DNA of 64,000 bases, taken from contig JBGAQH010000001.1 in NCBI GenBank assembly GCA_044220875.1, forward strand, positions 558,001-622,000. Direction: 5' to 3'. A program made the translations under genes and the position numbers. The stretch comes from JAEUIT01 sp044220875. Lineage in GTDB: Bacteria > Planctomycetota > Phycisphaerae > Phycisphaerales > SM1A02. The notes under the pieces are model-generated. The model was not told where the DNA came from. It did no database searches and saw nothing but the letters and a program-made list of their open reading frames with translations. This document shows positions 17,684 through 25,937 of this stretch, one piece after another; within the stretch, counting starts at the first letter, position 1, and the number at the start of each line of letters is the position of its first letter.

Positions 17684-18892
17684 TCAGGGACGGAGCCGGT
17701 CGATGGCCCTGCGCACCAGCGCCGCATCGAGGGAATGCACCTCATCGGCCTCGCCGATCTCGCGGAGCAGCGTGATGGTCAGGCGACCGCCGAGATGCTC
17801 GCGGAACTCCTCGAGCCCGCGGAGGAGCGTGTCGCCGTCGGAGAGCGCCGGATGCCAGGTCTCCATGCCGAGGCGGCGGAGGAGGTCGATGGTGCGGTCC
17901 GCGTCGTCCTGCGGAAGCCTGCCCTCGAGCGCCGCGTACGCGGTGTCGAGGGCGACGCCCACGGCGACCGCCGCGCCGTGGCCCAGCGCGAACTTCGTCA
18001 TCGACTCGAGCCGGTGCGCCGCCCAGTGGCCGTAGTCGAGCGGGCGGGCCTCGCTGATCTCGAACGGGTCGCCGCCGCGGGCGATGTGGCGAAGGTGCAG
18101 CTCGGCGGAGCGGCGGACGATCGGCATCGCCGCGTCGAGATGGCCCTCGCGGACGGCGTCGGCGTCGCGCTCCATGCGCCGGAAGAGCTCGGGGTCGCGC
18201 AGGAGCGCGATCTTCACCGCCTCGCTGAAGCCCGCGCGAAACTCCGCGGCGGGCAGCGTGGTCAGGAATCGCTCGTCGTTCAGCACCGCCCACGGCGGTG
18301 CGAAGGCGCCGACGAAGTTCTTCTTCCCGTTGCGGTTGATGCCGTTCTTCACGCCCATCGCCGCGTCGTCCTGGGCGAGCGTCGTGGTCGGCACGCGCAC
18401 GAGCCGCACGCCGCGGTGGGCGGTCGCCGCGGCGAAGCCCACGGCGTCGAGCATCGCGCCGCCGCCGATCGCCAGGACGAAGCTCTGTCGGCAGATCCGG
18501 TGATGGTCGACCGCATCGATGACCCGCTCGACCGTGATGCCGTCGTTCTTGGTCGCCTCCCCGCCGCGCACGACGATGCACGCCTCGGGTGCAGGCACGC
18601 GCTCGGCGTGGCCGCGGGCATACGCCCGCACGCGCTCGCCGAGCCCCGGCCAGACCCGGTCGACTCCCTCGTCGATCACCGCGATCATGCGCGACGGACC
18701 GCGTCCGCGACGGCCGGGATCGAGCGCATCGGCGAGCGTCGGGTTGGACGGGTCGAGGAGGTCGCGGGTGAAGCGGACGCGATGCACGAAGTCGACGGTG
18801 ATCGCCTCATTGGCGATGCCCGACGCCGACAGGTCACCATCAGCCGGGAGGGCCGGGGAGGTCGGTGGCGTGCGTGGTCGGTTCGGCGTCAC
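17684..18892 (-). CDS. Sugar-phosphate cyclase, 3-dehydroquinate synthase-like (EboD type)
   Basis: A 402-residue member of the dehydroquinate synthase superfamily, NAD- and metal-dependent enzymes that cyclise phosphorylated sugars. Visible are the NAD-binding SFVLAIGGGAMLDAVGFAAA and RVPTTTLAQDDAAMGVKNGIN, and the metal-site region AGFSEAVKIALL. The K-N-G-I-N-x-x-G-K-K-N stretch is, from memory, characteristic of EboD rather than AroB. None of the other ebo genes is adjacent. It lies 51 bases behind the TrmH-type methyltransferase and may be cotranscribed. The start is uncertain; the first 25 residues are Pro-rich and may be non-native. Confidence 0.75.
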   Translation of the reverse strand: MTPNRPRTPPTSPALPADGDLSASGIANEAITVDFVHRVRFTRDLLDPSNPTLADALDPGRRGRGPSRMIAVIDEGVDRVWPGLGERVRAYARGHAERVPAPEACIVVRGGEATKNDGITVERVIDAVDHHRICRQSFVLAIGGGAMLDAVGFAAATAHRGVRLVRVPTTTLAQDDAAMGVKNGINRNGKKNFVGAFAPPWAVLNDERFLTTLPAAEFRAGFSEAVKIALLRDPELFRRMERDADAVREGHLDAAMPIVRRSAELHLRHIARGGDPFEISEARPLDYGHWAAHRLESMTKFALGHGAAVAVGVALDTAYAALEGRLPQDDADRTIDLLRRLGMETWHPALSDGDTLLRGLEEFREHLGGRLTITLLREIGEADEVHSLDAALVRRAIDRLRP

Positions 18893-18943
18893 GAGAACGG
18901 TCAGGATAGGGCAACCCGAAGCGCGACACGCGCTTCGGATCGT

Positions 18944-19801
18944 TCAGATACGCGTCGATCGGCTGAAGCGATGCAGGGCAACCGCGGCAGCGACCGATAC
19001 GTTCAGGCTGTCGATGCCCGGCGCCATCGGGATGCGGGCGATCGAGTCGCAGAGCCGCAGCGTCGCGTCGGCGAGACCCGAGAACTCGGCGCCGACCACG
19101 ATCGCCGTCCGTTCCGGGATCGGAATCTCGTCGAGCGGCCGGGCCCCGGGGCCGATCGCCAGGCCGATCAGGTGCAGTCCCCATTCGTCGCGGAGTCGGC
19201 GCAGGTCGCCGGGCCAGGCTCTGCTTCGCGCTGTGCGCATCGAAAGGGCGTGGCCCATCGAGACGCGCAGGCACTTTCGATAGAGATGGTCGTGGCACTG
19301 GGGACTGAGGAGGACCGCATCGGCGCCGAAGGCCGCCGCGTTGCGGTAGAGGCCGCCGACGTTGTCGATGTTCGTGATGTCCTCGCACGCGAGCGCCGTG
19401 CGCAGCGAGCCGTCGCGCGGAAGTCCGTCGAGCTCCATCGACGCCTCGGACGGCCGGTGGCCGATCGCCAAGACTCCGCGGTGCACGTTGAAGCCGGCGA
19501 TGCCCGCGATGATCGGCTCCGGCGCGGCGAAGAGCGGCACGTCGCCGCGGCCTGCGCGGTCCATCGCCGCGCGCATCGACGCGGCATGGCGATCTTCGAC
19601 GAACACCGATCGCGTCATGCCCTCGCGCTCGAGCATTCGGTCGACGACCAGACGCGTCTCGCCCACGAAGAGGCCCGGCCGTCCCGCCGCGCCGAGGAGA
19701 TCGCGATCGCGGATGCCGGCGTAGTCGGCGACGCGCGGATCGTTGAGGTCATCGATCGCAATGATCGGTCCCGTCGCGGCGCGATGTGCTTCGGCGTCCA
19801 T
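18944..19801 (-). CDS. TrmH/SpoU-family RNA 2'-O-methyltransferase
   Basis: A 285-residue SAM-dependent RNA methyltransferase with a trefoil knot fold. The three SpoU motifs are present in order: NVGGLYRNAAAFGADAVLLS, AIVVGAEFSGLAD and IDSLNVSVAAAVALH. An N-terminal substrate-binding region (about residues 10-110) precedes them. Targets in the family are a tRNA or rRNA ribose; which one cannot be read here. The start is the ATG at 19801, just before the divergent mgtE. Confidence 0.88.
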   Translation of the reverse strand: MDAEAHRAATGPIIAIDDLNDPRVADYAGIRDRDLLGAAGRPGLFVGETRLVVDRMLEREGMTRSVFVEDRHAASMRAAMDRAGRGDVPLFAAPEPIIAGIAGFNVHRGVLAIGHRPSEASMELDGLPRDGSLRTALACEDITNIDNVGGLYRNAAAFGADAVLLSPQCHDHLYRKCLRVSMGHALSMRTARSRAWPGDLRRLRDEWGLHLIGLAIGPGARPLDEIPIPERTAIVVGAEFSGLADATLRLCDSIARIPMAPGIDSLNVSVAAAVALHRFSRSTRI

Positions 19802-19868
19802 CCGCGAATCATCGCCTGAGTCCACCGCGCGCGTCGCGGCGCGGGCCGGCCCTGTACACTTGCCGCGA

Positions 19869-21368
19869 ATGTCCAAGTTGAACCCCGAACAGCGGGGGGA
19901 TGAGCATGCGATCGCGGCCAGTGGGGACCGAATGGAGCCCCACGGCGACAACACGGCCGCGGCGATCGAGCACCCGACCGAGGACACCCCCGAGGACCGC
20001 CGCGTCGGGCAGCTGCTGCAGCATTCGATCGACGTCGATGTCCTCGCCGAGGCCGTGGAGCAGCAGGAGGCGCCCGACGCCGCCGACACGCTCGAGCACC
20101 TGCAGCTTGAGGAGGAGCAGGCCGCCGAGGTGCTCGTCGAGATGGACGTCGAGAGCGCCGCGGACGCCCTCGCCCACATGATTCCGGCGCTGGGCGTCAG
20201 CGTGCTCGAGGACCTCATCGTCGAGGATCCCGCGTACGCCGGAAAGCTCATCGAGGAGATGGCCCCGGACGACGCGACCGACCTCCTGCAGGCCCTGCCC
20301 GACGAGCAGCGCGACAGGCTGTTGGGGACGCTCGGCAAGGTCGAGGCGGTGAAGCTCCGCCGGCTGCTCGACTTCGACGAGCGTTCCGCCGGCGGCATGA
20401 TGACGACGGACTACCTCGCGGTCCGCGACACGATGACCGTCGCCGAGGCGATCGAGGCCATCCGCCGGGCGGAGACCGAGACGGAGTGGATCTACGTCTT
20501 CGTGGTCGACTGGCGGGCAGTGCTCAAGGGCCGCGTCACCATGAGGCGGCTGCTGCTGGGGCGGCCCGAGCAGAAGATCATCGAGCTCTGCGACTCGCCG
20601 GTGGACGCGGTCCATCCCGACCTCGCCCGCGACGAGGTCGCGCGCGAGTTCGAGAAGTACGACTACCTCGTCCTGCCCGTCGTCGACGAGCACCACCGAC
20701 TGCTCGGCGTCATCACCGTCGACGACGTGCTCGACTCGATCCGCGAGGAGTCGACCGAGGACGCCCAGACGATGGTCGGCGCCGGCAAGGAGGAGGCGGT
20801 CTTCTCGACGGCGTCGGAGAAGTTCCGCAGCCGCCTGCCGTGGCTGGTGGTCAACCTCTTCACGAGCTCGCTCGCCGCGATCGTCGTCTTCCAGTTCACC
20901 GAGCTCATCGACAAGATCGCGATCCTCGCCGTCATCATGCCGGTCATCGCGAACCAGGCGGGCAACGCCGGACAGCAGTCCCTTGCGGTGACGCTGCGCG
21001 GCATCGTCCTCGACCAGGTGCGGCCGCAGACCGCCCGCACGCTCATCCTCCGCGAGGGCTTTGTCGGGCTGCTCAACGGCAGCTTCAACGGCCTGATGAT
21101 GGGCCTGGTGATCGCCGCCATCGAGTGGGTCTCGGTGCCGCAGTCGAACGCGTGGGGACTTGGCGCCGTCGTCGCGATCGCGATGACCGTGGCCCTCACC
21201 GTCGGGTGCATCGTCGGCACCTCGATGCCGCTCCTCCTGCGGCGCCTCGGCGCCGACCCCGCGACGGCCTCGACGATCTTCCTCACCATGGTGACCGACA
21301 GCTTCTCCTTCTTCACCTTCCTCGGGCTTGCCCGCCTGCTTCAGGGCTGGTTCCTGGTCGGTGCGTGA
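19869..21368 (+). CDS. mgtE: MgtE magnesium channel/transporter
   Basis: A 499-residue MgtE. The N-terminal superhelical domain (about 50-180) includes the M-x-x-D-D-A-T-D-L-L pattern. Two CBS domains follow (about 180-310; MTTDYLAVRDTMTVAEA and LPVVDEHHRLLGVITVDDVLD). The C-terminal five-helix pore carries PVIANQAGNAGQQSL. The cytosolic domains sense Mg2+ and gate the channel. The unusually acidic, polar first 45 residues are an extension. An ATG at 19869 is used; the frame is open to 19743 but that part overlaps the methyltransferase gene. Confidence 0.93.
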   Translation: MSKLNPEQRGDEHAIAASGDRMEPHGDNTAAAIEHPTEDTPEDRRVGQLLQHSIDVDVLAEAVEQQEAPDAADTLEHLQLEEEQAAEVLVEMDVESAADALAHMIPALGVSVLEDLIVEDPAYAGKLIEEMAPDDATDLLQALPDEQRDRLLGTLGKVEAVKLRRLLDFDERSAGGMMTTDYLAVRDTMTVAEAIEAIRRAETETEWIYVFVVDWRAVLKGRVTMRRLLLGRPEQKIIELCDSPVDAVHPDLARDEVAREFEKYDYLVLPVVDEHHRLLGVITVDDVLDSIREESTEDAQTMVGAGKEEAVFSTASEKFRSRLPWLVVNLFTSSLAAIVVFQFTELIDKIAILAVIMPVIANQAGNAGQQSLAVTLRGIVLDQVRPQTARTLILREGFVGLLNGSFNGLMMGLVIAAIEWVSVPQSNAWGLGAVVAIAMTVALTVGCIVGTSMPLLLRRLGADPATASTIFLTMVTDSFSFFTFLGLARLLQGWFLVGA

Positions 21369-21376
21369 GCGAACGA

Positions 21377-21406
21377 CACCGCCCGCGGCAAGCGCCGCGG
21401 GCGGTG
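21377..21406. terminator. Hairpin between convergent mgtE and PEP-CTERM gene
   Basis: A perfect 13-bp stem (21377-21389 with 21394-21406) with a 4-base AAGC loop lies eight bases after the mgtE stop. There is no T-run. The design is like the 4693 hairpin, again between tail-to-tail genes. Confidence 0.65.
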
Positions 21407-21448
21407 GTCCAGGCAGAGGAGTGAACCGATTCCGTCGTGCGCGAACTG

Positions 21449-22171
21449 TTAGGCGCGACGGCGGCGGCCGGCGAGGCCGGCGAGGCCGAGGAGGGCAACC
21501 GCGCCGGGGGCCGGCACGAGGGCGCCGGAGACGTCGACGTAGAAGCGCGACGGGGCCGGGGCGCCGGCGGCGTCGGTGAAGTTGTAGAACGACTCGAACG
21601 CGCCCGAGCTCTGGTAGTTGTACATGCCGAAGGCGTCGATCGAGGCGCCGACGGTCGGGGCGTTCACGATGCGCCAGCCGTTGTTGATGTTGCCGGCGTT
21701 GGCGCCCTTGAAGCGGAGGCCAATCCAGAATCCGCCGTAGCCGGACTGCGAGGTGGTCTCGAGGTCGAGGGTGATTCCGCCGAGGCCCGAGGCCGTGACG
21801 AGCTGGGTCACGCTGCCGCTCGCGTCCGCGCCGAGGCTGAACGAGCCGAGGCTGAACTGGTTGGCGATGTCGGCGCCGTAGGTGTCGGTGCCGCTGTCGT
21901 AGGTCATGCGAGCCGCGAAGAGCTCGACGTCGACCGCGGTCAGGAATCCGCCGGACGCGATGCGGCGGATGCCAGCGGTCACGTCGGAGAAGTTGATCGC
22001 CGTCTGGCCAGCGCCGACGGAAACGAAGACGTTCATGTAGGTGGTGGTCGCCTCGCTGCCCGGGTTGAAGCGGGAAGCGGTCTGGGTGCCGCTCTGGTAG
22101 AGGACGTCAGCGGTGGCGATGCTTGACAGCGCAAGCGCAGCAACGATCGATGCGGTTCGGGTCAGGGTCAT
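21449..22171 (-). CDS. PEP-CTERM-like surface protein
   Basis: A 240-residue exported protein. It has a signal peptide (about residues 1-21, ending SSIATA), a beta-rich middle of about 190 residues, and a C-terminal sorting tag P-A-P-G, hydrophobic stretch, RRRR. The tag is the tripartite PEP-CTERM type with PAP instead of PEP, which an exosortase/archaeosortase-like enzyme normally recognises; no such enzyme is in the window. The middle is not recognised. Divergent from the ABC operon. Confidence 0.78.
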   Translation of the reverse strand: MTLTRTASIVAALALSSIATADVLYQSGTQTASRFNPGSEATTTYMNVFVSVGAGQTAINFSDVTAGIRRIASGGFLTAVDVELFAARMTYDSGTDTYGADIANQFSLGSFSLGADASGSVTQLVTASGLGGITLDLETTSQSGYGGFWIGLRFKGANAGNINNGWRIVNAPTVGASIDAFGMYNYQSSGAFESFYNFTDAAGAPAPSRFYVDVSGALVPAPGAVALLGLAGLAGRRRRA

Positions 22172-22489
22172 GGGAGTGGGGAGGGAATGCGATACCGAGC
22201 GCGACGCACGTGCGTTGCGCTGAGATCGACAGGTTGAGGGAAAAGGGAACTGACGCGCAAGTCTTCGCGATGATTGGGATTGGGCTCGCGCTATCCCTCG
22301 ATTTTGCGCGACATTCTGATGAAGTCGACGACGGGACGTGCTATTCGGACCAGCGATGCGTGACGGCTTGACCGCACCTCGCGCATCCGTATCGTTCCGC
22401 GGTCCGCGATTGGGGTCCGCGATTGGGGTCCGCGATTGGGGTCCGCGATTGGGGTCCGCGAGCGGAACGCGTCGACAGGAGCAATCACC
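22172..22489. other. Intergenic region with promoter potential
   Basis: These 318 bases separate the divergent PEP-CTERM-like gene and the ABC operon. They are less GC-rich than the surroundings around 22240-22350, where promoters are likely. They also contain the 13-bp tandem array listed separately. I found no clear operator or small gene. Confidence 0.4.
22401..22461. repeat. 13-bp tandem array upstream of the ABC operon
   Basis: Four perfect copies of GGTCCGCGATTGG and a partial fifth, ending 28 bases before the ATG of the ATPase gene. It is therefore in the leader or promoter. It may be plain slippage, or copy number may tune expression. Confidence 0.92.
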
Positions 22490-23290
22490 ATGGCACGTGA
22501 TGGGGCAGATGCCGGAGCCCAGCTCATTCGTGCGAGCGGGCTTCAGAAACGGTTTGGCGGCGGCGGCGGAATCTGGGCAGTTCGCGGGATCGACCTGGCC
22601 GTTCCCGCCGGGCAGGTCCTCGGGTTCCTCGGGCCCAACGGTGCGGGCAAGAGCACCACGATGCGGATGATCACCGGCTTCCTCGAGCCGACGGAAGGCT
22701 CGGTGTCGATCTGCGGCATCGATCTCCTGCGCGACCCGATTCGGGCGAAGCGCTGCATCGGCTACCTGCCGGAGGGCGCACCCGCCTACCCCGACATGAC
22801 GGTGACCGAGTTCCTCACCTTCATCGCCGAAGCCCGCGGCTATCGCGGCGCCGAGCGCACGAGCCGGGTCCGTTCCGCGATCGAGCGCGTGAACCTGGGC
22901 ACCGTCCGCGGCCAGACGATCGAGACGCTGTCGAAGGGCTACAAGCGGCGCACCGGTCTCGCCCAGGCCCTGCTGCACGAGCCGAAGGTGCTGGTCCTCG
23001 ACGAGCCGACCGACGGCCTCGATCCCAACCAGAAACATGAGGTGCGCGAGCTCATCCGCCAGCTCGGCGGCGAGCGCGCGGTCGTGCTCTCGACGCACAT
23101 TCTCGAGGAGGTCGAGGCGGTCTGCACCCGCGCGGTGATCATCAACCGCGGTCGCATCGTCTTCGACGGCACGCCCGAGGCGATGGAGGCCCGGGCACCG
23201 GTCGCCGTCACCCGCAACCGCCTCGACTGGGTCTTCCGCGAACTCACCAGCGGCGACATTCCGGCGGGCGCCGGCAGGGAGGTCGCGTAA
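22490..23290 (+). CDS. ABC transporter ATP-binding protein (GldA-like)
   Basis: A 266-residue ATPase subunit of an ABC-2-type system. Walker A is GPNGAGKST, the signature is LSKGYKRRTGLAQAL (divergent from LSGGQ, as usual for GldA/NatA-type subunits), Walker B is VLVLDEPTDGLDPNQ and the switch His is in LSTHILEE. The start at 22490 follows AGGAG; the longer frame upstream lies over the tandem repeats. Its stop overlaps the permease start as TAATG. It is the first gene of a four-gene operon. Confidence 0.92.
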   Translation: MARDGADAGAQLIRASGLQKRFGGGGGIWAVRGIDLAVPAGQVLGFLGPNGAGKSTTMRMITGFLEPTEGSVSICGIDLLRDPIRAKRCIGYLPEGAPAYPDMTVTEFLTFIAEARGYRGAERTSRVRSAIERVNLGTVRGQTIETLSKGYKRRTGLAQALLHEPKVLVLDEPTDGLDPNQKHEVRELIRQLGGERAVVLSTHILEEVEAVCTRAVIINRGRIVFDGTPEAMEARAPVAVTRNRLDWVFRELTSGDIPAGAGREVA

Positions 23291-24045
23291 TGGCGCTCTC
23301 CCGAACGCTCACCATCGCCCGGCGCGAGTTCCGCGCCTACTTCGCGACGCCGCTTGCCGCGGTCTTCCTCGTCATCTTCCTCTTCCTCGCCGCGTTCATG
23401 ACCTTCAACGTCGGCGGGCTCTTCGAGCGCGGCCAGGCGGACCTTCGCCCCTTCTTCCAGTTCCATCCCTGGCTCTATCTCTTCCTCGTCCCCGCCGTCT
23501 CGATGCGGCTCTGGGCGGAGGAGCGCCGCACCGGAACGATCGAGCTCCTCACGACCCTTCCCTTCAGCGTGGGTGACCTGGTCGTGGGCAAGTTCGTCGC
23601 CGCATGGGCCTTCACCACCGTGGCGCTGGCGCTCACGCTGCCGATCTGGATCACCGTCGCATGGCTGGGCGACCCCGACCAGGGCGTGATCGTCGTCGGC
23701 TATCTCGCGAGCGCCCTGTTGGCCGGCTCCTTCCTCGCGATCGGCGGATGCCTGAGCGCGTTCACGAAGAACCAGGTGATTGCGTTCGTCCTCTGCGCCG
23801 TCGTCTGCTTCCTCGTCCTGCTCGCCGGATTCCCCGCGGCGCTCGACCTCCTTCGCTCCTGGCTTCCGACCGACGTCGGCGAGCCGGTCGCGCGGGCCCT
23901 CGGATCGGTCAGCGCGATGAGCCACTTCGATTCGATGATGCGCGGCGTCATCGACCTGCGCGACGTCCTCTACTTCGTCTCGATGATCCTCGCATTCCTC
24001 TTCCTCACCATCACCGTCGTCGACTGGAGGAAGTCGGACTCATGA
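23290..24045 (+). CDS. ABC-2 permease (GldF-like)
   Basis: A 251-residue inner-membrane permease with six hydrophobic segments. The start RTLTIARREFRAYFATPLAA and the MRLWAEERRTGTIELLTTLP motif after the second helix are typical of GldF/NosY-type ABC-2 subunits. It overlaps the ATPase gene by one base and the next gene by four (ATGA). It partners the ATPase upstream. Confidence 0.9.
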   Translation: MALSRTLTIARREFRAYFATPLAAVFLVIFLFLAAFMTFNVGGLFERGQADLRPFFQFHPWLYLFLVPAVSMRLWAEERRTGTIELLTTLPFSVGDLVVGKFVAAWAFTTVALALTLPIWITVAWLGDPDQGVIVVGYLASALLAGSFLAIGGCLSAFTKNQVIAFVLCAVVCFLVLLAGFPAALDLLRSWLPTDVGEPVARALGSVSAMSHFDSMMRGVIDLRDVLYFVSMILAFLFLTITVVDWRKSDS

Positions 24046-25937
24046 GCCACGCCAAGCGAAACACCGCCATCGTCTCCTTCGCCGCGGTCCTGGCCGGCAC
24101 GGTCGCCCTCAACGCGATGCTCGGCATGACCACGCGCACGCTGCGCTTCGACTGCACCGAGCAGCGGCTCTACACCGTCTCGGCCGGCGTGAAGGAACTC
24201 GTCCGCTCGCTCGACGAGCCGATCCGCCTCGAGCTCTACTGGTCCGCGTCGGTCGGCAACGACGTCCCGCAGCTCCGCACCTACGCCCAGCGCGTGCGGG
24301 AGTTCCTCGACGAGCTCGTCGCCGCGTCCAACGGCATGCTCCGGCTGCGCCAGATCGATCCGGAGCCCTCGTCCGAGGCCGAGGACGCCGCCCGCGCCGC
24401 GGGCATCGCGTCGCTCCAGGTGGACGGCGCGGGACGCACGCTCTCGCTGGGTCTCGTGCTCCGCGGGTCGACGGACAAGAGCGACGTCATCGCCTATCTC
24501 GATCCGGCGCAGGAGTCCTTCCTCGAATACGAGGTCGCGCGGCGCGTGCTGGCGCTCAAGGGAGGCGCGAAGCCGGTCGTCGCGGTGATGAGCTCCCTGC
24601 CGATGGAGGGGGCGATGGACCCGCGGGCGCCGCAGGAACAGAGCGGGCCGCCGGTGGTGATCCAGCAGCTCAAGCAGCTCTTCGACGTGCGCATGGTTCC
24701 GTCGGCGGCGCCCGAGATTCCCGCCGAGGCGAAGGTGCTCGTCGTGATCCAGCCGCATGCCTTCGGCGACGCGGCGCTCAGGGCGATCGACGCGTGGGCC
24801 GTCGCAGGCAAGCCGACGCTCGCGTTCCTCGATCCCTGGTGCGAGTCCGATCCGCAGGCGCGGCAGATGGCGATGCAGGGCGGCGGGGGCGGCAGCGGCT
24901 TCGAGGCGCCGCAGCTCCTCGCGTCGTGGGGCATCGACATTCCCGCCGACTCCGTGATCGGCGACCGCGACTACTCGACCCGCATCCGCACGCGGACCCA
25001 GGGCGGACGGACGATGGAGCTGAACTACCTTCCGTGGCTCTCGCTGCCGAAGGCTGCGATGGGCGCGGGCGACCCGGTGGTCGGCTCGCTCAAGTCGCTC
25101 AACCTCATGAGCGCCGGCTCGCTCCGCAAGCGCGACGGCGGCACCACCACGATCGAGCCGTTCATCCGAAGCTCGCCGAACGCCCAGCTTGTCCCGACGA
25201 TGAAGCTCGGACTCTTCGGCCAGCCCGATCGGCTCATCAACGAGTTCGTCTCGCTCAACGCCGCACAGACCGTCGCGGCGCGCATCACCGGTCCCATCAC
25301 GTCGGCGTTCCCGCCGACCAAGGAGGACGGCACGCCGGGCGAGGCTGCGAAGGGCACGGCGAACATCATCGTCATCACCGACGCCGACCTGCTGCAGGAC
25401 CAGACGTGGGTGAGCGAGGAGCGCTTCGGCGGACAGCTCCTCGGATACCGCACCATCGCCGACAACGGGAGCCTGGTGCTCAACGCGGTCGAGACGCTGG
25501 GCGGCGACCGCGCCCTGACCGACCTCCGCGGCCGCGGCGAGTTCCGTCGCCCGTTCGGGCGGGTCGAGGACCTGCGGAAGAGCGCCGAGGAGAAGTACCT
25601 CGCCGAGGAGCGCTCGCTGCAGGAGAGCATCAGCCGCAGCCAGTCCCGCATCAGCGAGCTGCAGCGCGAGAAGGGAAGCGGGCAGAGCTCGCTGATCCTC
25701 TCGCCCGAGCAGGAGGCGGAACTCGCGAAGCTCGAGGAGACGATGGGCGATGCCCGCAGGAAGCTGCGCGACGTGCAGTATCGACTGCGGCGGGACATCG
25801 ACGGGCTCGGCAGCGGACTGATGCTGCTGAACGTCGCGGCGTGGCCGGCGATCGTGGCGTTCGGCGCCTCGGGCTGGACCGCGCGGCGCATGATGGCCCA
25901 GCGGCGCCGTTCGGAGAGCGCGGGAGGTGGACGATGA
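24042..25937 (+). CDS. GldG-like ABC-associated membrane protein
   Basis: A 631-residue protein with an N-terminal membrane helix (about 10-30), a large extracytoplasmic region, a coiled-coil-prone stretch (about 540-600; AEEKYLAEERSLQESISRSQ) and a C-terminal helix (about 605-625). The opening L-T-E/C-T-E-Q-R-L-Y-T-V-S-x-G-x-K-E-L is the hallmark of GldG/uncharacterised ABC auxiliary proteins, as is the Y-D/W-P domain with LAFLDPW. Such proteins work with GldA/GldF homologues; in most bacteria the cargo is unknown. It begins with an ATGA overlap. Confidence 0.88.
   Translation: MSHAKRNTAIVSFAAVLAGTVALNAMLGMTTRTLRFDCTEQRLYTVSAGVKELVRSLDEPIRLELYWSASVGNDVPQLRTYAQRVREFLDELVAASNGMLRLRQIDPEPSSEAEDAARAAGIASLQVDGAGRTLSLGLVLRGSTDKSDVIAYLDPAQESFLEYEVARRVLALKGGAKPVVAVMSSLPMEGAMDPRAPQEQSGPPVVIQQLKQLFDVRMVPSAAPEIPAEAKVLVVIQPHAFGDAALRAIDAWAVAGKPTLAFLDPWCESDPQARQMAMQGGGGGSGFEAPQLLASWGIDIPADSVIGDRDYSTRIRTRTQGGRTMELNYLPWLSLPKAAMGAGDPVVGSLKSLNLMSAGSLRKRDGGTTTIEPFIRSSPNAQLVPTMKLGLFGQPDRLINEFVSLNAAQTVAARITGPITSAFPPTKEDGTPGEAAKGTANIIVITDADLLQDQTWVSEERFGGQLLGYRTIADNGSLVLNAVETLGGDRALTDLRGRGEFRRPFGRVEDLRKSAEEKYLAEERSLQESISRSQSRISELQREKGSGQSSLILSPEQEAELAKLEETMGDARRKLRDVQYRLRRDIDGLGSGLMLLNVAAWPAIVAFGASGWTARRMMAQRRRSESAGGGR

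Noticed and set aside
17735..19819. A 694-codon open frame antisense to the cyclase and methyltransferase genes
   Set aside because: It runs opposite two well-supported genes, is rich in Arg/Ala/Glu and has no recognisable motif.
22401..22461. A possible CRISPR array
   Set aside because: Units are 13 bp with no spacers between them; it is a simple tandem repeat.
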